From: Saprospiraceae bacterium
GTDB lineage: Bacteria > Bacteroidota > Bacteroidia > Chitinophagales > Saprospiraceae
DNA: 5,066 nt
Direction: 5' to 3'
Assembly: GCA_022842255.1 (NCBI GenBank)
Contig: JALHPW010000271.1
Location: 1,769-6,834, forward strand
The notes beneath the pieces are model-generated. The model saw only the letters and a list, made by a program, of their open reading frames with translations, was not told the origin of the DNA and made no database searches. Positions 1 through 5,066 of this stretch are shown here, one piece after another; positions within the stretch are counted from its first letter, which is position 1; every line of letters begins with the position of its first letter. The translations under genes were made by a program, and so were the position numbers.

Positions 1-1107
1 CGCCAGGTTCGGGTATTCTGCGCGCAGGGCTTTGCACCACTGGGTACAAAACGCCTGGTCGGAGTAGGTGTAAGTATCAATGCGAAAATCATCGATGCCC
101 GCAAATTCCACCCACCAAATAGCTTGTTGGATCAAATACTTCGCCACATGTGGGTTGCGCTGGTTCAAATCGGGCATTCGCTTATCAAACCAGCCATCGT
201 TGAATTGTTTTTTGTCGTACTCCGAAGCATAAGGATCCACCAACGTCGGTGCCCGAAAGGAAGTGTTGGTGTAGGTCGGCCATTGGTTCACCCAGTCTTT
301 CGTTGGCAAATCCTTCATCCACCAGTGATTGTCGCCGATATGGTTGAGCACGATGTCGCGGACGACCTTAATACCCCGACGGTGGCATTCATTTACTAGG
401 TCCCTTAATTCAGCGTTTGATCCCATCCTGCGATCCACCCGATAATGGTCGGTCACCGCGTAACCGTGGTAAGAAGCCTCCAACTGGTCGTTTTCCAGTT
501 CCGGATTAAGCCATATTGCGCTGATTCCCAGGTCTTTAAGATAGTCCAGGTGGTCTTTAATACCTTTCAAATCGCCGCCATGCCTTCCTTCCTCTTTTTC
601 CCGTTGGGTACCTTGTAGCATTCCGGGCACTTGGTCGTTGGAAGGATCGCCGTTGGCAAAACGGTCGGGGAAAATCAGGTACACCACATCCTTGGCGTTG
701 AGGCCCTGCGCCTTCGCAGCGGTGTTGCGCATGCGAATGGGGAATTCATGGGTAAAGGTGTGTTTGCCTTTGGAGAACACAAATTCCGCCTTTTGAGCTG
801 GTGCTTTCTCTTTGATTTCCAAGGTAATAAAGAGGTAATTGGGACTACCCCCTTTTTCCACCCGGAGGATTTTTAATCCTTTGGTTTGCTCCAAACGCAC
901 GGTGTATTCGGATAATCCGGGGTATTGGAACATGATTTCCACCTGGTTCCACTTCATCCCGGTCCACCAATTGCCCGGTTCCACCCGGAGGCTATCGGTT
1001 ACGACAGGTACCACCCTGGGAGGCAGGGGTGTTTTGTAGGGATTGCCCCAATAGTTTTGGCAGTTGACCAGAAAAAAGGAGATACAGAGCAGGATCAGGT
1101 AGCGCAT
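1..1107 (-). CDS. GH13 alpha-amylase / neopullulanase-type lipoprotein (SusA-like), 3' end outside window
   Basis: Minus-strand reading from ATG 1107-1105 is open for 369 codons to the window edge; family members are usually about 600 residues, so roughly the last 40% is missing. Residues 1-16 form a lipoprotein signal (MRYLILLCISFFLVNC, Cys16; Asn at -1 is unusual), implying an envelope lipoprotein. Residues about 30-125 are a beta-rich region fitting the N-terminal domain of cyclomaltodextrinases/neopullulanases. The GH13 barrel starts near 138 (DVVYLIFPDRFANGD), followed by HGGDLKGI (176-183), AIWLNPELEN (197-206), SYHGYAVTDHYRVD (212-225), region I DIVLNH (251-256), the subfamily mark MPDLN (311-315) and region II GIDDFRIDT (337-345), with Asp344 as nucleophile. 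The acid/base Glu and region IV lie outside. Expected role: hydrolysis of alpha-1,4 (perhaps alpha-1,6 or cyclic) glucans to maltose/oligosaccharides, feeding the MFS carrier upstream. Asp340 replaces the usual small residue (Gly) in region II. Start chosen because of the signal peptide. Confidence 0.94.
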   Translation of the reverse strand, partial: MRYLILLCISFFLVNCQNYWGNPYKTPLPPRVVPVVTDSLRVEPGNWWTGMKWNQVEIMFQYPGLSEYTVRLEQTKGLKILRVEKGGSPNYLFITLEIKEKAPAQKAEFVFSKGKHTFTHEFPIRMRNTAAKAQGLNAKDVVYLIFPDRFANGDPSNDQVPGMLQGTQREKEEGRHGGDLKGIKDHLDYLKDLGISAIWLNPELENDQLEASYHGYAVTDHYRVDRRMGSNAELRDLVNECHRRGIKVVRDIVLNHIGDNHWWMKDLPTKDWVNQWPTYTNTSFRAPTLVDPYASEYDKKQFNDGWFDKRMPDLNQRNPHVAKYLIQQAIWWVEFAGIDDFRIDTYTYSDQAFCTQWCKALRAEYPNLA

Positions 1108-1125
1108 GGGAGAAATAAATTGAAA

Positions 1126-1166
1126 TAAAAAACCGTCCTGCAACTTAAGCGGGTCGCAGGACGGTT
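1126..1166 (-). terminator. Intrinsic terminator or attenuator between yeaQ-like gene and amylase
   Basis: A perfect 11-base-pair inverted repeat (AACCGTCCTGC at 1131-1141 with its complement at 1156-1166, 14-base loop) is followed, read on the minus strand, by a run of T (TTTTTTATTTC). On the plus strand no T run follows, so it acts leftward. It lies 15 bases past the stop codon of the GlsB/YeaQ-like gene and its T run ends about 20 bases before the amylase ATG. It can therefore end the upstream transcript or, by read-through control, act as an attenuator for the amylase. Confidence 0.85.
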
Positions 1167-1181
1167 GTGAAATACCAGGAC

Positions 1182-1436
1182 TCAATTTTTCTTAAAGAGC
1201 CCAATGACAAACAAAAGCACCAAGGCGCCAATCACCGAAGTAGCGATGGTGCTCACCAGGCCACTCCCGATGGAAACCCCCAATTGCCGGAACAACCAGC
1301 CGCCTACGAATGCTCCGAGGATGCCGACAATGATGTTGCCAAGCAATCCGAAACCATACCCTTGACGAATCTGACCAGCCAGCCAGCCAGATACTGCACC
1401 AATTAACAGGGTGAAAATCAAATCGTTAGTACCCAT
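1182..1436 (-). CDS. GlsB/YeaQ/YmgE family small membrane protein (transglycosylase-associated family)
   Basis: An 84-residue, glycine-rich, very hydrophobic protein with the usual length and layout of the GlsB/YeaQ/YmgE family: three membrane helices at about residues 6-22, 30-49 and 58-80, and a short basic tail (FKKN). The family pattern is visible as GAVSGWLAGQI (13-23), GFGLLGNIIVGILGAFVGG (28-46) and a C-terminal helix. Members are inner-membrane proteins linked to envelope or general stress; their molecular function is not settled, and the old name 'transglycosylase-associated' does not mean enzyme activity. ATG 1436-1434 is the only sensible start; the leader is T-rich with no Shine-Dalgarno sequence. 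It follows the four-helix protein gene by 79 bases that hold a heptad repeat, and it ends just before a strong terminator, so the two small genes may form one transcript. Confidence 0.92.
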   Translation of the reverse strand: MGTNDLIFTLLIGAVSGWLAGQIRQGYGFGLLGNIIVGILGAFVGGWLFRQLGVSIGSGLVSTIATSVIGALVLLFVIGLFKKN

Positions 1437-1482
1437 AGTGTTGAAAAAAGTTTAGGTGAAATAATCGGAGTGAGGTTTATTT

Positions 1483-1518
1483 GGGTTTAGGGTTAGAGGG
1501 TTTAGGGTTTAGGGTTTA
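1483..1518. repeat. Telomere-like heptad tandem repeat (GGGTTTA)n, G-quadruplex-capable
   Basis: Five tandem units on the plus strand: GGGTTTA (1483-1489), variant GGGTTAGA (1490-1497), then GGGTTTA at 1498-1504, 1505-1511 and 1512-1518. The five G3 runs separated by 4-5 bases satisfy the usual G-quadruplex pattern on the plus strand, which is the template for the leftward transcripts; the RNA would carry the C-rich (UAAACCC) strand. The last unit supplies the TAA stop codon (1518-1516) of the 136-residue protein gene, so the array starts exactly at that gene's 3' end. It resembles plant-type telomere repeats only by sequence; the context is plainly bacterial. Confidence 0.9.
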
Positions 1519-1926
1519 AATTTTGGTCGGTTTGGCGGCACGTCCGCCAATCCAGGCACCAATGAAATAAATCAGGGAAGAGCTTATTGCAAACCACATC
1601 GGGTGCGGAATGGAAACCAGATTCATCACCCCGGCCACAAAAAGTCCAACACCCACAATGAGTGCGGGTCGGTAATGGGTAGGTGCTGCTACCCGGTTGG
1701 CCACATACCCGCCCACAGCCGAGCCCAAGAAATAAGCTAACAATAGAATTGCGAAGGCCGACACAGGCAAAGTGGCAATCCATTCACCCAATCTGGCGGT
1801 GTCGTTGATGTTCATTCCAGCCGGTGGTGTGTGCGGCGACATCATTTCTACCAGGGTTATGACTAGCCCCCCGGCCAAAATCCCGGCCAAGACCGCGAAA
1901 AGCGCTCTAAGTTTTGGATTCATCAT
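1516..1926 (-). CDS. Conserved hypothetical four-helix membrane protein
   Basis: A 136-residue protein with four predicted membrane helices at about residues 8-29, 55-77, 87-105 and 109-128, and a 25-residue polar segment between helices 1 and 2. Visible marks are a proline-rich turn PHTPPAGM (31-38), the glycine-zipper-like LGSAVGGYVANRVAA (67-81) and IPHPMWF (106-112) before helix 4; the tail is basic (GGRAAKPTKI). The layout recalls small uncharacterised Bacteroidota membrane proteins with a PPxGM-like motif and a PxPxWF motif, but I know no assigned function and none is proposed. The gene begins with two consecutive ATGs (1926-1921); either could be used, with no Shine-Dalgarno sequence before them. 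Its TAA stop lies inside the heptad repeat. Neighbours are the YeaQ-like gene downstream and the sugar transporter 144 bases upstream. Confidence 0.85.
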   Translation of the reverse strand: MMNPKLRALFAVLAGILAGGLVITLVEMMSPHTPPAGMNINDTARLGEWIATLPVSAFAILLLAYFLGSAVGGYVANRVAAPTHYRPALIVGVGLFVAGVMNLVSIPHPMWFAISSSLIYFIGAWIGGRAAKPTKI

Positions 1927-1987
1927 GTGATTGATCGATTGTTTTATTGTTTCATGATTCTGTTCTCTACCTCATAGGCTTTTTTAC

Positions 1988-2070
1988 CACATAGAACACA
2001 AAGGACACATAGTCTACACATTGACCACATTCATCACATTGGCCATATTCATCACATTGACCACATTAAC
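1988..2070. repeat. Degenerate 9-base-period tandem array (CACATTNNN / CACATAGNN)
   Basis: On the plus strand nine 9-base units can be laid out: CACATAGAA, CACAAAGGA and CACATAGTC (1988-2014), a 2-base offset (TA), then CACATTGAC, CACATTCAT, CACATTGGC, CATATTCAT, CACATTGAC and CACATTAAC (2017-2070). The second block can also be read as three 18-base units beginning at 2017, 2035 and 2053. The last unit directly touches the stop codon (2073-2071) of the MFS gene. The first block resembles CACNNAG-type 9-mer arrays that I recall from intergenic regions of many environmental bacteria; that comparison is from memory. No inverted repeats or terminator hairpin were seen in it. Confidence 0.8.
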
Positions 2071-3435
2071 CTACACCACATCATCCTTGTCTTCCACAAA
2101 CCGGACCGCAACCGCTGCCAGCAAGAAGAAAACGCCTCCCATGACAATGGCCCAAATGGCGTTATTGCCGTATAAGTACTTGACTATCGGGCGATTGACG
2201 ATGCCACTCACAATCTGTGGAATGGTGATGAACAGGTTGAATATCCCCATGTAAACCCCCATTTTATGGGCTGGGATGGAACCCGCCAACATTGCATACG
2301 GCATGGCCAAAATACTGGCCCAGGCTATGCCCACGCCGACCATTGAAAATATCAGGAAATTGGGGGAGGTTGCAAAGTAGATGGAAATCAAACCCAAGCC
2401 GCCACAAAGCAAAGCCCAGGAGTGGGTCTTTTTACGCCCGATGCGTTGGGCGATATAGGGCAAACAAAGGGCAAAAATGGCCGAAACCCCGTTGTAGACC
2501 CCGAATATAATGCCCGTCCAGTTACCCGCATCGGCAAATGCCTGGGATTTGGTGTCGTCAATCGCACAGCCATAAACGTGGTGGGCGATGGCGGGGGAGG
2601 TAAATACCCACATAGAAAACAAAGCAAACCAGGAAAAAAACTGCACCAATCCCAACTGGCGCATCGCCGTTGGCATTGTGGCCAAATCCTTGAAAATCAC
2701 CATCAAACCACCCTTTTCAGCACCAGTTTCCGATTCGCCGGAATACCGCGCTTGCTCCTCGGGGGAATATTCCTTGGTGGTAAAAACGGTCCACAATATC
2801 GCGGCAAGCAATAGCATACCGCCAAAGTAGAAGGACCACTTGACGTTTTCAGGTACTATACCTTCCGGGGCCGTATCAGCTACCCCCGCCTTTTTGGCCA
2901 AAAACCAGGGCAGCCAAGATCCCAAAACCGCCCCAATCCCAATCAGGCAAGTCTGCACCGAAAAACCTAGGGTGCGTTGTTGGGTAGACAATTTATCGGC
3001 CACCAGGGCACGAAATGGCTCCATGGCCACATTAAACGAGGCGTCCATAATCATCAACATACCCGCCCCCATCAACACCAAGGGTAAGGCCGCCCCGAGC
3101 ATCCCGGCATTGGGCATCAACATCATCCCAAAGCAGGCCGCAATGGCACCCGCCAGAAAAAATGGTTTGCGCCGTCCCCAACGATTCCAGGTCCGGTCGG
3201 AATAATAGCCAATGATGGGCTGGACAATCATGCCGATAATAGGCGCCACGAGCCAAAAATTTGGGAGTTCGTGCACGTCCGCCCCGTACCGTTGGAGAAT
3301 ACTGCTGGCATTGCCATTTTGGAGTGCAAAGCCTGCCTGGATACCCAAAAATCCAACGCTCATATTCCAAATACTGCGCGTGGAAAGAAGGGGTTTGGAA
3401 TCAGAAATGTTTGAGGGGGGTACCGATTGAGCCAT
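2071..3435 (-). CDS. MFS sugar transporter, SLC45/maltose-type (probable maltodextrin or maltose symporter)
   Basis: A 454-residue, 12-helix major facilitator. The first helix is near residues 23-40 (SIWNMSVGFLGIQAGFALQN). The loop 2-3 motif is SDRTWNRWGRRKPFF (79-93), and DASFNVAMEPFRALVADKL (131-149) plus AMPYAML (377-383) are typical of the SLC45/sucrose-maltose group of carriers. A charged cytoplasmic loop spans about 220-255, and the second-half copy of the loop motif is RIGRKKTH (331-338). Expected role: inner-membrane uptake of maltose, maltodextrin or a similar disaccharide, probably with protons; the substrate is inferred from family and from the nearby amylase. ATG 3435-3433 (MAQSVPPSN) was chosen: reading further upstream would put a GTG start inside the loop of the carbonic anhydrase terminator and would make the leader coding. 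The TAG stop directly meets a repeat array. Confidence 0.93.
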   Translation of the reverse strand: MAQSVPPSNISDSKPLLSTRSIWNMSVGFLGIQAGFALQNGNASSILQRYGADVHELPNFWLVAPIIGMIVQPIIGYYSDRTWNRWGRRKPFFLAGAIAACFGMMLMPNAGMLGAALPLVLMGAGMLMIMDASFNVAMEPFRALVADKLSTQQRTLGFSVQTCLIGIGAVLGSWLPWFLAKKAGVADTAPEGIVPENVKWSFYFGGMLLLAAILWTVFTTKEYSPEEQARYSGESETGAEKGGLMVIFKDLATMPTAMRQLGLVQFFSWFALFSMWVFTSPAIAHHVYGCAIDDTKSQAFADAGNWTGIIFGVYNGVSAIFALCLPYIAQRIGRKKTHSWALLCGGLGLISIYFATSPNFLIFSMVGVGIAWASILAMPYAMLAGSIPAHKMGVYMGIFNLFITIPQIVSGIVNRPIVKYLYGNNAIWAIVMGGVFFLLAAVAVRFVEDKDDVV

Positions 3436-3459
3436 AATGTTTTGTTCGTGATGTGATGG

Positions 3460-3489
3460 CAAAGGTTGAAAAAAACACGAACCGAACAA
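3460..3489 (-). promoter_or_regulatory. Possible Bacteroidota-type promoter for the MFS gene
   Basis: Read on the minus strand, TTG (3489-3487) is followed after 19 bases by AACCTTTG (3467-3460), which matches the Bacteroidota -7 element TANNTTTG at five of six fixed positions, at a spacing typical for the -33/-7 pair. Transcription would then begin about 3453, giving a leader of some 17 bases before ATG 3435. It sits just after the terminator of the upstream gene, where a new promoter is needed. The first T of the -7 box is missing, so this remains a suggestion. Confidence 0.35.
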
Positions 3490-3503
3490 GTATTCTTCCA
3501 AAG

Positions 3504-3539
3504 AAAATAAAAAACCCGCCACTTTACAGCAGCGGGTTT
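3504..3539 (-). terminator. Intrinsic terminator after carbonic anhydrase gene
   Basis: AAACCCGC (3512-3519) pairs perfectly with GCGGGTTT (3532-3539) around a 12-base loop; read leftward it is followed by a T-rich tract (TTTATTTTCTTT). It starts 43 bases beyond the carbonic anhydrase stop codon and ends before the putative MFS promoter, so it separates the carbonic anhydrase transcript from the sugar transporter. Confidence 0.87.
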
Positions 3540-3582
3540 AAATCCATCCTTTATAAAACCTTCTTGCTTTCGAAAACAGGGG

Positions 3583-4218
3583 CTAAAAGAGGTGCGGGTG
3601 CTCGTAAAAGTCGACGACACCGGTTTCGACGTCGTACATCCCGCCCACAATAGCGATTTCATGGGATTCGATCATGCCCTTGAGGATTTCGCTGCGTGAT
3701 GCGATTTCATCCATCACAAAATGCACATTATTGGCCGCCACAGCGTTTGGATAGGCATAGACCGTTCCATTGGTATAGGGGGTTTTTTCAAGCACGGGCT
3801 TGATTTTTGCGAGTAGATTGGTGAGGTTGCCCATTTCCACATGGTCGCAGGCACCTTTGATGGCGCCACATTTGGTGTGGCCCAATACCACGATGATTTT
3901 TGCCCCAGCCACTTTGCAGGCAAACTCCATAGAACCTAAAACATCCTCATTCAACACATTCCCGGCAATTCGGATGCTAAAAACATCCCCCAACCCTTGG
4001 TCGAATACCAACTCGGCACTGGTACGCGAGTCAATGCAACTGAGGATCACAGCAAATGGGTGCTGACCATCGCTAGTTTCGTTCACCTGCTGGAGCAGGT
4101 TGCGGTTCACTTTCAGGTTGTTGATAAACCGACTGTTCCCTTCGCGCAAGAGTTTGAGCGCAAGCGAGGGCGTAATAGCGTCTTGTAATTCTTTTGTGAG
4201 TGTGCGCATGGCGTGCAT
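3583..4218 (-). CDS. Beta-class carbonic anhydrase
   Basis: A complete 211-residue protein of normal length for bacterial beta-carbonic anhydrases, which reversibly hydrate CO2 to bicarbonate with a zinc ion. The zinc-site motif CIDSR (61-65) gives Cys61 and the Asp63-Arg65 dyad; GHTKCGAIKGA (113-123) gives His114 and Cys117. Other family marks are AELVFDQGLGDVFSIRIAGN (68-87) and SMEFA (96-100). The C-terminal IVGGMYDVETGVVDF (190-204) is the usual last strand region. No signal peptide is present, so it is cytoplasmic. ATG 4218-4216 is preceded by an A-rich run (A9-TA), common before Bacteroidota starts; the in-frame ATG three codons later is an alternative. It lies 43 bases after the NuoL-like gene without a visible terminator between, so co-transcription is likely, and it has its own terminator downstream. 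This pairing suggests a link to bicarbonate/CO2 handling. Confidence 0.96.
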   Translation of the reverse strand: MHAMRTLTKELQDAITPSLALKLLREGNSRFINNLKVNRNLLQQVNETSDGQHPFAVILSCIDSRTSAELVFDQGLGDVFSIRIAGNVLNEDVLGSMEFACKVAGAKIIVVLGHTKCGAIKGACDHVEMGNLTNLLAKIKPVLEKTPYTNGTVYAYPNAVAANNVHFVMDEIASRSEILKGMIESHEIAIVGGMYDVETGVVDFYEHPHLF

Positions 4219-4261
4219 TATTTTTTTTTGATTGATAGAGTAGTTTTTGGGAAGTGTTTAC

Positions 4262-5066
4262 TCACGAAGACCTGTAGGCAACTTCGTGATAGCCCTTTTC
4301 GTTAGGGCCCAAAAACAAACGAGCGTAAATCCGAAATACCACCAGGCCATCCATAATGAGGCTCAAAGCGGTACACAACAATAAAAACAACTGATGTTCG
4401 TCAATTTTGCCCAAAAGCAAATCCTCCCCAATAAACGTGGGGGTGATTGGGAAGCCCGACAAACTCAAGGCTGCCAGCATAAAGACAAACGACAAGCGTG
4501 GATAATAAAAAGAGTGTCCGTGGAAGCGGTCGAGCGTGACCGATTCACCCACACGCTCCAAATACCGCAAGCACCAGAACCCAACGATTCCGGAGACTAC
4601 AATCCCGCTGAGGAAGAGCAAGATTTGGGCGTGTTCAAATTCTTCGTTCAGACCGATGGACAGCGCAGAAAACAACTGGTTCATGATGACCAACGACCAG
4701 CTGATTTGGGCCCTGCCGCGTCCAGTAAAGCCTTTCAATGCCAACAGGATGCCAATCACTGCCATCAGAGAAGGCAAATATTCCATGGCAACCAATGGCA
4801 CGACGTCCCGATTGTAAACAAAATAAAACCCGACCAAAAAGACTGGGACAAACAAAAACAGTACGGTGCGGAATGAAATAAAACGCATCCACTGCCCTAC
4901 CCTTTTCAACGGGCTCCACAAATACCGGTACATAAAGGTGTCCAGGTTCCACTCCTTGATGCTTAGCATGTATACCGACAGGCGAAGTTTGCCCAGGAAG
5001 TTATTGGACAACTTATGTTTCGGCTTGATGAAATTAAAGAACTGGTCGTGAATCAGGTAACTCAAC
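4262..5066 (-). CDS. NuoL/NuoM-type proton-conducting membrane subunit, C-terminal part (DabB-like candidate); 5' end outside window
   Basis: The reading frame is open from the right edge to TGA at 4264-4262, 267 codons visible; the first visible codon is TTG, read as Leu within a longer gene rather than a start. From residue about 92 the order matches the second half of complex-I antiporter subunits: YLPSLMAVIGILLAL, then GRGRAQISWSLV (115-126) as in the broken-helix region, helices about 146-166, FYYPRLSFVFMLAALSLSGFPITPTFIGEDLLL (186-218) corresponding to the GxPxxxxFxGE signature, and a last helix about 224-250. Before it, EWNLDTFMYRYLWSPLKRVG (38-57) looks like the linker found after the core of NuoL-type subunits. 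Members move protons or sodium across the inner membrane in complex I, Mrp antiporters, or DAB bicarbonate systems. The neighbouring carbonic anhydrase favours the DAB type by inference only; a stand-alone antiporter or hydrogenase subunit is possible. Confidence 0.78.
   Translation of the reverse strand, partial: LSYLIHDQFFNFIKPKHKLSNNFLGKLRLSVYMLSIKEWNLDTFMYRYLWSPLKRVGQWMRFISFRTVLFLFVPVFLVGFYFVYNRDVVPLVAMEYLPSLMAVIGILLALKGFTGRGRAQISWSLVIMNQLFSALSIGLNEEFEHAQILLFLSGIVVSGIVGFWCLRYLERVGESVTLDRFHGHSFYYPRLSFVFMLAALSLSGFPITPTFIGEDLLLGKIDEHQLFLLLCTALSLIMDGLVVFRIYARLFLGPNEKGYHEVAYRSS

Noticed and set aside
856..990. Repeated 12-base segment encoding Leu-Arg-Val-Glu twice in the amylase N-terminal domain (856-867 and 979-990)
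   Set aside because: Only four codons are shared and the flanks differ; a chance repeat or similar beta-strands explain it.
1483..1518. Eukaryotic telomere or plant contamination
   Set aside because: The heptads are embedded between intact bacterial genes and one unit forms a bacterial stop codon; the array is too short to be a telomere.
1988..2070. CRISPR-like array
   Set aside because: The units are only 9 or 18 bases, directly adjoining and without spacers.
2422..2814. Plus-strand open frame of 130 codons inside the MFS gene
   Set aside because: It is antisense to strongly conserved MFS helices and has a random-looking composition; a shadow frame.
3433..3522. Upstream extension of the MFS protein by 29 residues starting at GTG 3522-3520
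   Set aside because: That start lies in the loop of the carbonic anhydrase terminator, the extension runs through the T-rich tract and the likely promoter, and it adds a segment unlike the start of MFS proteins; ATG 3435 fits better.
4394..4876. Plus-strand open frame of 160 codons
   Set aside because: It is antisense to the NuoL-like gene, its translation is rich in Gln, Lys and Asp without any family resemblance, and the minus frame explains the region.
5063..5066. Apparent start codon of the NuoL-like gene at 5065
   Set aside because: The codon is TTG at the very edge of the window and the protein begins in the middle of the family; it is an internal Leu of a gene continuing outside.

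Overview
The window reads as a chromosomal stretch from a Bacteroidota bacterium, possibly the Saprospiria/Chitinophagia side; that finer placement is only an impression. The reasons are a SusA/neopullulanase-type GH13 amylase made as a lipoprotein, start codons preceded by A/T-rich leaders without Shine-Dalgarno sequences, and protein families typical of that phylum. All six genes lie on the minus strand, so transcription runs from right to left. Two of them are cut by the window edges.

In the order of transcription: 5066-4262 is the C-terminal part of a NuoL/NuoM-type proton-conducting membrane subunit. After 43 bases comes a complete beta-class carbonic anhydrase (4218-3583), which ends in a good intrinsic terminator (3539-3504). 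This pair may be an inorganic-carbon (DAB-like) unit, but the dabA partner that would prove it is not in the window. A 454-residue MFS/SLC45-like sugar transporter follows (3435-2071), with a possible Bacteroidota-type promoter in its leader. Next are a 9-base-period repeat array (1988-2070), a 136-residue four-helix membrane protein of unknown function (1926-1516), and a telomere-like GGGTTTA heptad array (1483-1518). Then come a GlsB/YeaQ/YmgE-type small membrane protein (1436-1182), a strong hairpin terminator or attenuator (1166-1126), and the first 369 residues of the lipoprotein amylase (1107-1), which runs off the left edge.

Functionally, the MFS carrier and the amylase look like two parts of a maltodextrin-utilisation locus: periplasmic or surface hydrolysis followed by inner-membrane uptake. 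Two small membrane-protein genes, each followed by or next to simple repeats, sit between them. The carbonic anhydrase unit is a separate transcription unit. No RNA genes, insertion sequences, CRISPR arrays or gene-free stretches over 300 bases were found. The least ordinary items are the two short tandem arrays that begin at stop codons, the terminator placed about 20 bases before the amylase start, and the unusual arrangement of the NuoL-like segment beside a carbonic anhydrase.
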